This document shows, piece after piece, positions 25,195-33,772 of a stretch of 64,000 bases of DNA; position 1 is the first letter of the stretch, and the number at the start of each line of letters is the position of its first letter. The DNA is from Facklamia sp050409585. GTDB taxonomy: Bacteria > Bacillota > Bacilli > Lactobacillales > Aerococcaceae. The notes beneath the pieces are model-generated. The model worked only from the letters and a program-made list of their open reading frames with translations, was not told the origin of the DNA and did not search any database. The translations under genes and the position numbers were made by a program. The stretch is from assembly GCF_050409585.1 (NCBI RefSeq), contig NZ_JBNUPE010000003.1:62001-126000 (forward strand), written 5' to 3'.

Positions 25195-25839
25195 TTATTC
25201 AGAAACAATTTTAATCCCTTTAGAAGCACCAATACGGTTTGCGCCTGCTTCAATCATTATTAATGCAGTTTCTTTATCGCCAACGCCTCCAGAAGCTTTG
25301 ACTCCCATTGTTTCACCAACAGTCGAACGCATTAGAGCAATATCTTCTTTCACAGCTCCTGCTGTTGAAAAGCCAGTGGAAGTTTTAACAAAATCTGCTT
25401 TGGCTGCTTTGGCTGCAAGGCAAGCTTTCACTTTTTCTTCTTTTTCAAGTAAACTAGTTTCGATGATAACTTTCACAATAATTTCTTCTGGAACAGCTTG
25501 AACGACTTGACGGATATCCTCTTCTACTGTTTCCCAATCAGCAGCTTTAGCCGCTCCGATATTGATTACCATATCAATTTCACTAGCCCCATTTTTCACT
25601 GCTTCTTTTGCTTCAAAAGCTTTAGTAGATGAAGTATTCGCTCCTAAAGGGAAACCAATCACTGTACAGACTTTGACGTCTGAATCCTTCAACAAATCAC
25701 TCGCATAAGTAACCCATACTGGATTAATACAAACTGACATGAATTGATATTCCAAGGCTTCTTGACAAATTTGCTTAATTTGGTCTTTGGTTGCATTTGC
25801 ATTTAATAAAGTATGATCGATATATTTATTTAATTCCAT
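25195..25839 (-). CDS. deoC: Deoxyribose-phosphate aldolase
   Basis: 214 residues. KYIDHTLLNANATKDQI at the N-terminus, VCTVIGFPLGANTS, EIDMVINIGAAKAADW, and the Schiff-base lysine block DFVKTSTGFSTAGA, then VKASGGVGD. It cleaves 2-deoxyribose 5-phosphate into glyceraldehyde 3-phosphate and acetaldehyde. The start at 25839 has GAAAGGGAG ahead and is one base past the rsmE stop, so the gene is coupled to rsmE. Finding it between rsmE and rel, away from other nucleoside catabolic genes, is unusual. Confidence 0.93.
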   Translation of the reverse strand: MELNKYIDHTLLNANATKDQIKQICQEALEYQFMSVCINPVWVTYASDLLKDSDVKVCTVIGFPLGANTSSTKAFEAKEAVKNGASEIDMVINIGAAKAADWETVEEDIRQVVQAVPEEIIVKVIIETSLLEKEEKVKACLAAKAAKADFVKTSTGFSTAGAVKEDIALMRSTVGETMGVKASGGVGDKETALIMIEAGANRIGASKGIKIVSE

Positions 25840-25840
25840 T

Positions 25841-26614
25841 TTAAAACTCCCTTTCAATTTCAGTGACATATGATAGGACACTTAAAAGATAAATAGGTGC
25901 CGTCTCTGCCCGTAAGATTCTTGGACCTAAGCTACAAATCTCAAAGCCATTTTCTACTAAGAAAGATACCTCTTGTTGTTCTAATCCACCTTCCGATCCA
26001 AATACCATAACTATCTTTTTATTCTTTTCGATATTTTTTAATATTTTGGCTAACAGATGGTGTTGACCTTCTTTAGCACTTTCTTCGAATGCCACTAGTT
26101 TAATGTCATGAGTACGATACTGATTAACAAAGTCTTTTAAATTTAAAAGCTGCTTAACTTCAACCTTTTTTAAACGTTTTGACTGTTCTGCAGCACTATC
26201 AGCAATTTTTTGTAGTCTTTCAACTTTTTTACCAGCTTTTTTCTGGTCCCATTTGACTACATCACGTTTTAAAGCTAATGGTTGAAAGCTGCTCATGCCG
26301 CATTCTGTAGCTTTTTGAACAATTGAATCCATTTTGTCATTTTTGGATAAACCACAAGCTACAACTACCTCGACCGGTAACTCCGTTTGACTGAGAGTCT
26401 CACTTAAGGGTGACATGATTTCTAATAGAGCATAATCATTCTTTTTTTTGAGATAAGAAGCTAGATACTTCTTTTGATCGTATACAACTATTAACTCCTT
26501 CCCTTGCTTAGCCCTTAAAACATTGACCAAATGATGACTGTCTGATGGATTCAAAACAACTTTCTTGCCAATTTCTACTATTTGATTCGAATCATCGATA
26601 AAATATTGATGCAT
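25841..26614 (-). CDS. rsmE: 16S rRNA (uracil-1498-N3)-methyltransferase
   Basis: 257-residue SPOUT methyltransferase. N-terminal PUA-like domain with HHLVNVLRAKQGKEL, then VACGLSKNDKMDSIVQKATE, CGMSSFQPL, MVFGSEGGLEQQEV and SLGPRILRAETAPIYLLS, which form the SAM-binding trefoil knot. It methylates U1498 of 16S rRNA. It follows prmA by three bases, the usual prmA-rsmE pair of Firmicutes. Confidence 0.93.
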   Translation of the reverse strand: MHQYFIDDSNQIVEIGKKVVLNPSDSHHLVNVLRAKQGKELIVVYDQKKYLASYLKKKNDYALLEIMSPLSETLSQTELPVEVVVACGLSKNDKMDSIVQKATECGMSSFQPLALKRDVVKWDQKKAGKKVERLQKIADSAAEQSKRLKKVEVKQLLNLKDFVNQYRTHDIKLVAFEESAKEGQHHLLAKILKNIEKNKKIVMVFGSEGGLEQQEVSFLVENGFEICSLGPRILRAETAPIYLLSVLSYVTEIEREF

Positions 26615-26617
26615 AAC

Positions 26618-27571
26618 TCACTCTTTCTTCTGAGCCGTGATACCAGCCCATCCTTTATAATAATTAATTTGGATTATTTCCCACTGATCTGTTGATAAAG
26701 AATCGATTACTTGTTCTGCCTTCTCAGTCAGTATGCCTCCAAGAATGAGATAGCCACCCTTTTCTAAAAGCTGATAGGCATCCTGATAGAGCTTGAGTAA
26801 TATATGAGGTAGGATGTTTGCCATGATGATATTTACTTTTTCTTCAACACCTCTTAATAAATCATTGACATGAAATGATATAGGTGGTTGAAAATCATCA
26901 GAATAGCCCATATTTTGCCATTTTTGATAAGTAAGATTTTGTTTAGCAGCTGCGATTGCTTGAGGATCAAGATCGTATCCCACCACTTTTTGTGCGCTGA
27001 GAGCAAAAGCTATCAATGCAAGGATACCAGATCCCGTTCCAACATCATAAACTTTCTCGTCACCTCGCATAACCATTTCTAAAGCTTGCGCGCCGAGTCG
27101 GGTTGTCGGGTGATCACCTGTTCCAAAGGCAACTCCTGGGTCTAAATAAATAACTTTCTCATCCTTATATTTTGGAGAATAAGCATCCCATACCGGAACA
27201 ACTTTTATAAATCGTGAAATTTCTTGAATTCGGTAGTTTTTCATCCAATTTTTTTGCCAATTTTCCATTTCAATCGGCTCTTTTTCCCAACTATAATCGA
27301 AATAAAGGTTATCTTCTAAATAACTATCGAACAAGTCTTTTTCTATATCTTGTTCAAAAAAACCTAAGACAAGCCCCCGTTTATCTTGTTCTTTAAGGGA
27401 TGGAGCTAAAGGAATTTCTCCAAATAAATTTTCTTTATTTTCCATATATCCATCGACATTTATAAGCTGCGTCCCTTTCGCCCCCCACTCAAATAAGAGA
27501 TGAGAAACATATTCCACTTCATCAGGCTTCTTAGTTTCAAGATAGATAGTCACTTTTGTCCAATGAGTCAT
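26618..27571 (-). CDS. prmA: Ribosomal protein L11 methyltransferase
   Basis: About 317 residues. N-terminal L11-binding domain and a class I SAM fold with DPGVAFGTGDHPTTRLGAQA, VYDVGTGSGILALIA, YDLDPQAIAAAKQN and NIIMANILPHILL. The start MTHWTKV at 27571 has a GGGGGG run upstream; the longer frame to 27622 has no ribosome binding site. First gene of prmA-rsmE-deoC. Confidence 0.94.
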   Translation of the reverse strand: MTHWTKVTIYLETKKPDEVEYVSHLLFEWGAKGTQLINVDGYMENKENLFGEIPLAPSLKEQDKRGLVLGFFEQDIEKDLFDSYLEDNLYFDYSWEKEPIEMENWQKNWMKNYRIQEISRFIKVVPVWDAYSPKYKDEKVIYLDPGVAFGTGDHPTTRLGAQALEMVMRGDEKVYDVGTGSGILALIAFALSAQKVVGYDLDPQAIAAAKQNLTYQKWQNMGYSDDFQPPISFHVNDLLRGVEEKVNIIMANILPHILLKLYQDAYQLLEKGGYLILGGILTEKAEQVIDSLSTDQWEIIQINYYKGWAGITAQKKE

Positions 27572-27744
27572 TAAACCCCCCCAGTCAATGCATCTAAAAA
27601 ATTTAAAGCTGAGCTTATTCACATTATGGAGGACTGTTTATCTTTTTTCAATCAAAAGAAGTTATTTTTTCAAGATTAAGTCTAGCTATTTTAATAAGGG
27701 CATGTAATAATAAATAATAGACTTTAGAATATTTGTAACTTTTT

Positions 27745-27773
27745 TTGAAATTTTCAAAAGAAAAGGATAAAAT
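27745..27773 (+). promoter_or_regulatory. Promoter of gpsB
   Basis: TTGAAA (27745-27750) and TAAAAT (27768-27773) spaced by 17 bases, 51 bases before the gpsB start, in the gap divergent from prmA. Confidence 0.6.
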
Positions 27774-27823
27774 AGTAGTTGATATTCTATTTAATATAAA
27801 AGCTAATAAACGAGGTGAACTTC

Positions 27824-28159
27824 ATGGCAGAAAAAAACTTAACAGCAAAAGATATCTTACAAAAAGAATTTTCTCGTTCCATGCGTGGCTATAATGCTGC
27901 TGAAGTCGATGAGTATCTCGATAGTATTATTCGTGACTATGATTCTTATCAAAAAGATGTAGTGTTCTTAAAGAATGAAAATGAGCGACTCATTGCTAAA
28001 ATAGATGAATTAACTAAGCAGTTATCATTAGCTAAGAAAAACGTTTCAACAACTCCAGGTTCTGGCGTAACCAACTTTGATATCCTTAAACGTTTATCTA
28101 ACTTAGAAAAACATGTTTTCGGAGCCAAAATTTCAAACACAGAGTATAGTCAAAATTAA
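27824..28159 (+). CDS. gpsB: Cell division regulator GpsB
   Basis: 111 residues of the DivIVA/GpsB family. The membrane-binding N-terminal part shows LTAKDILQKEFSRSMRGYNA and EVDEYLDSIIRDY, followed by a coiled coil (about 35-75), a short linker and the trimerising C-terminus DILKRLSNLEKHVFG. It links penicillin-binding proteins to division-site wall synthesis. ATG at 27824 follows GAGGTG; an in-frame GTG nine bases earlier overlaps the binding site. It sits directly before rnpB, a frequent arrangement in Lactobacillales and Bacillales. Confidence 0.92.
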   Translation: MAEKNLTAKDILQKEFSRSMRGYNAAEVDEYLDSIIRDYDSYQKDVVFLKNENERLIAKIDELTKQLSLAKKNVSTTPGSGVTNFDILKRLSNLEKHVFGAKISNTEYSQN

Positions 28160-28166
28160 TGATCAT

Positions 28167-28555
28167 AGTAAATTTCAGGTAATCGCGGTCAATTCATTTG
28201 GCTGAGGAAAGTCCATGCTCGCACAAGCTGAAACGCTTGTAGTGTTCGTGCTTAGCGAAACAATAAGCTAAGGTAGCCTTAAGGTGAACGGCGAGTGAAT
28301 ATTCTAAGGCTTAGCTAAGAATAAGTAATTCATAAAGTGCCACAGAGACGATCTTTTTGGAAACAAAAAGCTGAAACGCGGTAAACCCCTCGAGCGAGCA
28401 ACCCAAATTTGGTAGGGGCACTCTCTGTATGGGAAAATGCGTAAGCATTGCTTAACTGAAAGAGAGACAAGTTATCTTGTAGATAGATGATTACCCTTTA
28501 TTTATTCTTGCCTATGGAATAAATATTGACAGAACATGGCTTATCGAAATTTACT
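28167..28555 (+). ncRNA. rnpB: RNase P RNA, bacterial type B
   Basis: The catalytic RNA of tRNA 5' processing. The terminal helix pairs AGTAAATTTC (28167-28176) with GAAATTTACT (28546-28555). Universal core elements are present: GAGGAAAGTCC near 28203, GGTGAACGGC, GGTAAACCCC-like segment, and ACAGAACATGGCTTA near the 3' end. The layout fits Firmicutes type B. Confidence 0.93.
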
Positions 28556-28587
28556 AATATAGGTATTTATAGATGCATATAGTCAAC

Positions 28588-28630
28588 AACACGATTCTGA
28601 GCCTAAAAGCTTGTTGAATCGTGTTTTTTT
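28588..28630 (+). terminator. Terminator after rnpB
   Basis: AACACGATTC ... GAATCGTGTT hairpin followed by a run of T, ending 18 bases before the next start codon, so it closes the rnpB transcript and may also sit in the leader of the methyltransferase gene. Confidence 0.75.
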
Positions 28631-28647
28631 AAAAGGAAGGATTATCC

Positions 28648-29775
28648 ATGAAAACATATCACTTAATTGCTACAGCAGCTGCAGGTATCGAGGGAATAGC
28701 TAATCAAGAACTCAAGGATTTAGGCTATGAAACACAAACAGAGAATGGTCGCGTGCGCTTTAAAGGAACTGCAGAAGATATTGCTAAAACAAACCTATGG
28801 TTGAGAACAGCTGATCGAATTAAAGTAGTGGTTGGCGAATTTAAAGCAACCTCTTTTGAAGAATTGTTTGACCAAACCTATGCGATTGCCTGGGAAGACC
28901 TCTTACCCATGGATGGAGAATTTCCTGTTTCAGGTAAGTCGGTGAAATCAAAACTTTATTCTGTCCCTAACTGTCAAAGAATTGTCAAAAAAGCCATTGC
29001 CAAACGGCTAATGGATCACTATGCTCGTAAAATGCCTTTGAGCGAAACAGGTGATTACTACCCTATTGAAATATCGATACTAAAAGATGTGGCGATGATT
29101 ACTTTAGACACAAGTGGAAGCAGTCTATTTAAACGAGGTTATCGAACTGAAAAAGGTGGCGCGCCTCTAAAAGAAAATATGGCAGCAGCTTTAGTCAAAT
29201 TGACTACTTGGTTCCCTGACCGTCCTCTTTATGATCCAACTTGCGGGTCTGGAACAATTTTAATTGAAGCTGCCTTAATGGGACGCAATATTGCTCCAGG
29301 ATTAAATCGGTCATTTGCAGCAGAAAAATGGGAGTTCTTTAATCCAGAAGTATGGTCAAAGGAAAAAACAAAAGCACGTCAAAAAATTAACCATGAAATA
29401 AAACTCAATATCTTTGGAAGCGATATAGATGGAAGAATGATTGAAATCGCCAAGCAAAATGCAGCAAATGCCGGTGTGGGAGAAGATATTACTTTTAAAC
29501 AAATGCAGTTAACAGATTACCGTCCGAATGAAGAATATGGCATTTTAATCTCCAACCCTCCTTATGGAGACCGCTTGCTAGATGAAGATAAGGTACACCA
29601 ACTATACCAGGACATGGGTACTATTTACCGTTTGATGACCACTTGGTCGAAGTATATTCTCTCAAGTGATGACTCATTTGAGAAATTTTATGGTGAAAAA
29701 GCTAGCAAAAAACGCAAGTTATATAACGGTGCCTTAAAAGTAAATTATTATCAATTTTGGTCTACAAATAAATAA
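28648..29775 (+). CDS. THUMP-domain class I RNA methyltransferase, RlmL N-terminal type (YpsC-like)
   Basis: 375 residues: THUMP RNA-binding domain (about 45-155), then a Rossmann methyltransferase with PLYDPTCGSGTILIEAALMG, NIFGSDIDGRMIEIAKQNA and the catalytic ISNPPYGDRL. This corresponds to the m2G2445 half of RlmL and to YpsC of Bacillus, so the target is most likely 23S rRNA guanine N2. AAAAGGAAGG precedes the ATG. Its 3' end overlaps the convergent RNase H-like gene by 25 bases. Confidence 0.87.
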   Translation: MKTYHLIATAAAGIEGIANQELKDLGYETQTENGRVRFKGTAEDIAKTNLWLRTADRIKVVVGEFKATSFEELFDQTYAIAWEDLLPMDGEFPVSGKSVKSKLYSVPNCQRIVKKAIAKRLMDHYARKMPLSETGDYYPIEISILKDVAMITLDTSGSSLFKRGYRTEKGGAPLKENMAAALVKLTTWFPDRPLYDPTCGSGTILIEAALMGRNIAPGLNRSFAAEKWEFFNPEVWSKEKTKARQKINHEIKLNIFGSDIDGRMIEIAKQNAANAGVGEDITFKQMQLTDYRPNEEYGILISNPPYGDRLLDEDKVHQLYQDMGTIYRLMTTWSKYILSSDDSFEKFYGEKASKKRKLYNGALKVNYYQFWSTNK

Positions 29776-30191
29776 GGGTCTAAAGTCTTTACTTTCCCTT
29801 GTTTACGTAAGGCTTGTTTTGCTGCTTGATCAGCTGCTCGATTTTCTTTTTCAGGAATCCATTTTAGAAAAAGTAAAGGATAATGGTCCATTTCAAAGAG
29901 AATAACTTTTAAAAGCTTGCTAAAATAGTCTTTTTTGGCAAAACGTTTTTCAATCGATTGGAAAACAATCTTAGAATCGGTTTTAATTTGAATGAGTTGA
30001 TCTGTTTTTAATTTTTCTTGCTTGATCCATTGCATAGCTAATCTTAAAGCAAAAAACTCAGCTTGGTGATTATCCAGACATTCATTAATATAAAATTTAA
30101 AAGTAGCAACTTTTTCACCATTGAATACCAAAAAAGCTAGGCCCGCTTCTTTAGTTTTAGGATCAAAAGCGGCATCAATTTGTATCCACAT
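29751..30191 (-). CDS. RNase H type 1-like protein (YpeP family)
   Basis: 146 residues with the RNase HI fold: IDAAFDPKTKEAGLAFLV gives the first Asp, AEFFALRLAMQW the Glu, IKTDSKIVFQS the second Asp, and ENRAADQAAKQA the C-terminal Asp. All four acidic positions appear present, so hybrid cleavage is plausible, although YpeP-type members are poorly characterised. Stands alone on the minus strand between two plus-strand genes. Confidence 0.75.
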   Translation of the reverse strand: MWIQIDAAFDPKTKEAGLAFLVFNGEKVATFKFYINECLDNHQAEFFALRLAMQWIKQEKLKTDQLIQIKTDSKIVFQSIEKRFAKKDYFSKLLKVILFEMDHYPLLFLKWIPEKENRAADQAAKQALRKQGKVKTLDPYLFVDQN

Positions 30192-30231
30192 AGGTTTTTC
30201 ACCCTCTCTATTTTGAAAGGAGTCTCCTCAA

Positions 30232-31197
30232 TTGACAGATCTTATTCATATGCCAAATAAGAGCGAATATTTCTATCGCAAAGCCATGAATGCGCTTGAA
30301 CAAAATGATTATGCAAGTGCATCTAACTTTTTGAAAGAAAGCTATCAGATAGAACCTTCCCTTAAAGTGTTTAAAGAACTAATTTCTATTCATATTATTC
30401 AAAATAAAAGTCAAGCTGTCAAAAAGTTATGGCAAAATTTTCTTTCAGACCACTCCATACAAGACCTTGACTATGAATTAGCGATACTTTATGTTCATTC
30501 TTTACCTTATCTTTTTTCTCATCAAAAACTATTGATTCAGTTATATGAAATCAAAGAATATTTTGATCAAAAAAAATGGGATATCTCTTTGATTGTTAAA
30601 CAAATTGAAAAAATTAAAGAAAAAGAAGCTCTTTCTAAAGAACTTCAACTCCTTATAAATACGAAGGGGTTAGATTCAAAGTTGAAACAATTGAAAGAAC
30701 TAACCTTATATGAACTTTTAAAAGAAATCAAAAACTTCTATAGTTTAGATTACTCCCTTAAACATCCAATCTTGACTGCATTATTGGCTGACAAAAAGAT
30801 AAGTCAATTCGTTAAAAGTGATATATTGCATCATTATATAGTTCGAAATTACCAGGCCCATCTAAAACTGACATGGTTTGAAGAAATTAAAATCATCGAT
30901 AGCCTATCTCTAGTCCCTTATAAAGAAGATTCGACCTATTTACAAATAAAAGCTCTTCTTGAAGATTATACGGTCAATAATAATCCTCATATTTATGATG
31001 GTCTACTAGAAGAAATAAATTTATTGGTGATGGTATACTATCCATTTATCAAAGAAAAAATCTCAGACCCTGTTGCATGGTTTAATAGCTTTTTAAGTTA
31101 TTACCATATAGAAAAAAGTGAAGAATCCGATCAAAATGAGCGAATGGATGAAATTCTCCAACAGGCTATCGATGAAATCAAACAACTAAGTCTATAG
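30232..31197 (+). CDS. Uncharacterised helical protein, TPR-like N-terminus
   Basis: 321 residues, start TTG at 30232 preceded by AAAGGAG. The N-terminal 50 residues (YFYRKAMNALEQNDYASASN, then LKESYQIEPSLKV) look like one tetratricopeptide unit; the rest is rich in Lys, Leu and Ile and predicted helical. No signal peptide, membrane segment or catalytic motif is seen. Lactobacillales genomes often carry a TPR-like protein of this size near housekeeping genes, but I do not recognise a named family. A divergent gap of 40 bases separates it from the RNase H-like gene. Confidence 0.6.
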   Translation: MTDLIHMPNKSEYFYRKAMNALEQNDYASASNFLKESYQIEPSLKVFKELISIHIIQNKSQAVKKLWQNFLSDHSIQDLDYELAILYVHSLPYLFSHQKLLIQLYEIKEYFDQKKWDISLIVKQIEKIKEKEALSKELQLLINTKGLDSKLKQLKELTLYELLKEIKNFYSLDYSLKHPILTALLADKKISQFVKSDILHHYIVRNYQAHLKLTWFEEIKIIDSLSLVPYKEDSTYLQIKALLEDYTVNNNPHIYDGLLEEINLLVMVYYPFIKEKISDPVAWFNSFLSYYHIEKSEESDQNERMDEILQQAIDEIKQLSL

Positions 31198-31225
31198 ATA
31201 GAAATTTAAAGAAAACTTTCTAAAT

Positions 31226-31262
31226 AAATTAGAGCAAGTCTATAGTAGACTCGCTCTAATTT
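31226..31262. terminator. Bidirectional terminator
   Basis: AAATTAGAGC-AGTCTA with complement and a three-base loop, between convergent gene ends; A-rich on one side and T-rich on the other. Confidence 0.7.
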
Positions 31263-31696
31263 TACTTCTCTTCTTCTGACTGTGTATCATTTTCCTTGGT
31301 GTTTTTATGGTGCACGGTAGGTTGTGGATCAAGAATGACATGCTTATCCTCTTCTTGTGGTGGTAAGGATATAAAATCAATAATATCTTTGAAATTAACT
31401 ATGGTCTTCTCTTCAATAATATCTTGCATCATCATATCTGATTCTTGCCAATAAATATCTACAACAGCACTATTAGAAAGCAATTTTGTAATTATTCCTG
31501 TCATGCTACTTTCTCTAAATTTGAAAGTAATCTTATCCCCTATTTCTGGTCGAATTGCTAACTTTACTGATTCAATCATTTCAAGACCCGTTTCATAATC
31601 TACATCTAATAGCGAAGCGATACGTGACTTGCTTGTCCCGCGTCTTAACTCCTTTTCAATTAGACTTCGTTGCCCATCTGAAATTTTTTTCGACAC
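31262..31696 (-). CDS. Uncharacterised protein, DUF2187-like
   Basis: 144 residues. An N-terminal helix-turn-helix-like stretch (KISDGQRSLIEKELRRGTSK, then SRIASLLDVDYETGLEM) is followed by a small beta domain GDKITFKFRESSMTGIITKL with SAVVDI, resembling DUF2187/YkvS-like proteins. The C-terminal 40 residues are acidic and probably disordered. Function unknown; cytoplasmic. It is 71 bases downstream of the start side of the lipid kinase gene's terminator region and probably separately transcribed. Confidence 0.5.
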   Translation of the reverse strand: MSKKISDGQRSLIEKELRRGTSKSRIASLLDVDYETGLEMIESVKLAIRPEIGDKITFKFRESSMTGIITKLLSNSAVVDIYWQESDMMMQDIIEEKTIVNFKDIIDFISLPPQEEDKHVILDPQPTVHHKNTKENDTQSEEEK

Positions 31697-31767
31697 GTTA
31701 TCCCTCTTTTCTTAAATTGCCCTCTGTAATTGTTATTATACCACATTTTTCTTTTTTATTCTAAAGG

Positions 31768-32691
31768 TTACTCTTTCTCTACCTTTGGAACCCATACAGA
31801 AAGTGCTTGACTATGAATCTTAATTTTTAATGGTAAACTTGGGCCTTTATCGCCATCAATGTTCGCTTTTAGTTCACGTTCTTCATTCAAGGAAGCGAGT
31901 TTAATATCGAATGTTTTACCCTTTAACGACAAGATGGACTCATTATCTAATTCGTGTCGAGGCAAGCCTTTCTCTTCAATAAAAGTAGCTATACTTGATA
32001 TAGCCAATGAACCCTTAAAAGCATAAAGATGACCCAATCCATCAAATAGCTGGTCTTGTGAAAGAAGATTTTCCATTCCTCCCACACTAGTAGTGAGTGT
32101 TAATAATATAAGATTGGTTTTAAGGTGATGAGATTCCTTTCCATCGACACTAATGTCTAAATCAAAATCTTCCTCTTCAAACATCGCTTTAAAGCCATCA
32201 AATAAATAAGCTAATACCCCAATCTTATTTTTTACTTTAGATTCAGTTTCAAATACTGCTGAAGGAATAGCTCCTAGCGCAAGAACATTCGCAAAATACT
32301 GCTCGTTAACTTGCCCGATATCCAATTTTTTTAACTCTAAAGATTTAAATTGATTAATGGCTTTTACTGGGTTTAGAGAGATTCCTAAAGATCTTGCTAA
32401 ATCATTTACAGTCCCCAAAGGTAAAAAAGCAAAATGAGGTGGTTGTGAATTCTCCATTAAACCGGATACCACTTCCTTAATAGTGCCGTCACCGCCCAAA
32501 CAAATAATAGTGTCGTATTCATCTGCAGGGGTAGTTTTTGCCCAATCATAGGCATCTTGAGGTTTTTCAGTTGTTCGGTGTTTGACTTGAGCATCGTATG
32601 TATTAATTAGTAAATCAGCTAACTGCTCAGCATATGCTTTGGCCTTACCCTTACCTGAACCTGGATTAGCGATGATTAAAACGCTCTTCAT
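31768..32691 (-). CDS. Diacylglycerol/lipid kinase, DagK/YegS family
   Basis: 307 residues with the diacylglycerol kinase catalytic domain: LIIANPGSGKGKAKAYAEQL, YDTIICLGGDGTIKEVVSGL (the GGDGT nucleotide loop) and FLPLGTVNDLARSLG. The C-terminal beta-sandwich holds KANIDGDKGPSLPLKIKI. Firmicute DgkB-type enzymes recycle diacylglycerol left over from lipoteichoic acid synthesis; that role is likely but YegS-like lipids are possible. Divergent from folT. Confidence 0.85.
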   Translation of the reverse strand: MKSVLIIANPGSGKGKAKAYAEQLADLLINTYDAQVKHRTTEKPQDAYDWAKTTPADEYDTIICLGGDGTIKEVVSGLMENSQPPHFAFLPLGTVNDLARSLGISLNPVKAINQFKSLELKKLDIGQVNEQYFANVLALGAIPSAVFETESKVKNKIGVLAYLFDGFKAMFEEEDFDLDISVDGKESHHLKTNLILLTLTTSVGGMENLLSQDQLFDGLGHLYAFKGSLAISSIATFIEEKGLPRHELDNESILSLKGKTFDIKLASLNEERELKANIDGDKGPSLPLKIKIHSQALSVWVPKVEKE

Positions 32692-32755
32692 ATTAACCCT
32701 CCTTTTTTTACATTATACCACAAGTCCTCCCAAACGATTTTCCCTTCCAATTTCT

Positions 32756-32783
32756 TTGAAAGTAAGTTACACTGATGTATATC
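32756..32783 (+). promoter_or_regulatory. Promoter of folT
   Basis: TTGAAA (32756-32761) and TATATC (32778-32783), 16-base spacer, a few bases upstream of the riboswitch. Confidence 0.45.
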
Positions 32784-32788
32784 ATTAG

Positions 32789-32887
32789 ACAGAGTAAAAG
32801 ATAGAACGTCAAGTGTTGTTGGATGGGATGTGGCCAACAAACGAAAAGAATTTATTCTTGCGATACTATCTTTGCATTCGCTGCATT
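32789..32887 (+). promoter_or_regulatory. Tetrahydrofolate riboswitch (THF-I)
   Basis: The sequence follows the folT-associated THF consensus: AGAGTA, helix AAAGATAG/CTATCTTT, AAGTGTTG, GGATGGGATGTGGCC with helix TTGTTGG/CCAACAA, ACGAA, helix AAGAA/TTCTT, and TTGCATTCGCT. Directly downstream CGCTGCATTAAT can pair with ATTAATTGTAGCG as an antiterminator, while the closing strand of the aptamer uses the same CGCT. Ligand binding should therefore free the terminator that follows and lower folT expression. Confidence 0.88.
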
Positions 32888-32900
32888 AATATTAATTGTA

Positions 32901-32934
32901 GCGCTCTCTTGTCAAAAAAAGGAGCGTATTTTTT
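32901..32934 (+). terminator. Terminator/SD-sequestering hairpin of the folT leader
   Basis: GCGCTC (32901-32906) pairs with GAGCGT (32922-32927) and is followed by a T run ending at the ATG. The loop and 3' arm contain AAAAGGAG, so the same hairpin would also mask the ribosome binding site. Confidence 0.7.
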
Positions 32935-33492
32935 ATGCAAAAACCTGATTCCCGTCGTATTATTTCATATGGTAATAAAGGAAAACTAACCACCCTACAA
33001 TTAACTACCATGGCTTTATTATTAGCGTTTCGTATTATGTTAGCTTATATACCAGCGTTTAGAGTAGGTGAAATTGCCCAAATTGGAGTTGGCTTTATCG
33101 GTACTGCTATTTCCAGCGCTATAATTGGTCCATGGTGGGCTATCGTTATATCGGTAGCTAATGACATTATCACTGCTCTTCTAAATGGCTATAGCTTCTT
33201 CTTCGGTTATACCTTTAGTGCCGGTTTAGCTGGTTTCATTTATGGTTGGTTTTTGTGGCGTAAAGAACGTAATTGGAAAAATATTCTTATAGCAGTTGTT
33301 TTGGTAACCTTTATTGTAAACTTAGGATTTGGATCTCTATGGATTAAAATGATGCAAGGTAAAGCTTGGGCAGCATTCATGCCAATTCGTATCGCTAAAA
33401 ACGCTGTTTCTCTTCCATTGAACACAATTATTTTAGTGATTATCCTAAAATTGCCTGTAATTGATCGTTTAATCAAAAAATTCCAATTTTAA
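32935..33492 (+). CDS. folT: Folate-specific ECF transporter S component
   Basis: 185 residues with about six hydrophobic segments. The N-terminal region KLTTLQLTTMALLLAFRIML carries the conserved helix 1 of group II ECF S components; VGFIGTAISSAIIGPWWAIV and GYTFSAGLAGFIYGWFL follow. The THF riboswitch immediately upstream identifies folate as substrate. It needs the shared EcfA1A2T energising module, which is not in this window. Confidence 0.9.
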   Translation: MQKPDSRRIISYGNKGKLTTLQLTTMALLLAFRIMLAYIPAFRVGEIAQIGVGFIGTAISSAIIGPWWAIVISVANDIITALLNGYSFFFGYTFSAGLAGFIYGWFLWRKERNWKNILIAVVLVTFIVNLGFGSLWIKMMQGKAWAAFMPIRIAKNAVSLPLNTIILVIILKLPVIDRLIKKFQF

Positions 33493-33561
33493 ACTTTATG
33501 GTAGCTCTTTTAGGTAGGTAACGCACTACTTACTATTTATGAATTATCTTATAAAATTAAT

Positions 33562-33595
33562 AAAAAGGGCAGAAGTTTAAGCTTCTGCCCTTTTT
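33562..33595 (+). terminator. Terminator of folT
   Basis: AAAAAGGGCAGAAG ... CTTCTGCCCTTTTT, a 14 bp stem with a six-base loop and T tail. Confidence 0.88.
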
Positions 33596-33696
33596 ATTAA
33601 CGAAAATTTACTGTACTAAATATTATAAACTTCACTCAAAAAATCAAAAAAATACTAGTAAACTTATTTAACAATCAGATTAAAAATTGTAAAAAC

Positions 33697-33725
33697 TTGT
33701 GACATTTACTATATTTACGTATAAT
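33697..33725 (+). promoter_or_regulatory. Promoter of trhO
   Basis: TTGTGA (33697-33702) and TATAAT (33720-33725) with 17-base spacer, about 48 bases before the start codon. Confidence 0.65.
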
Positions 33726-33772
33726 ATGAAGATATGAAAATAAATGTAGCTTGCAACTACAGGAGGTATACT

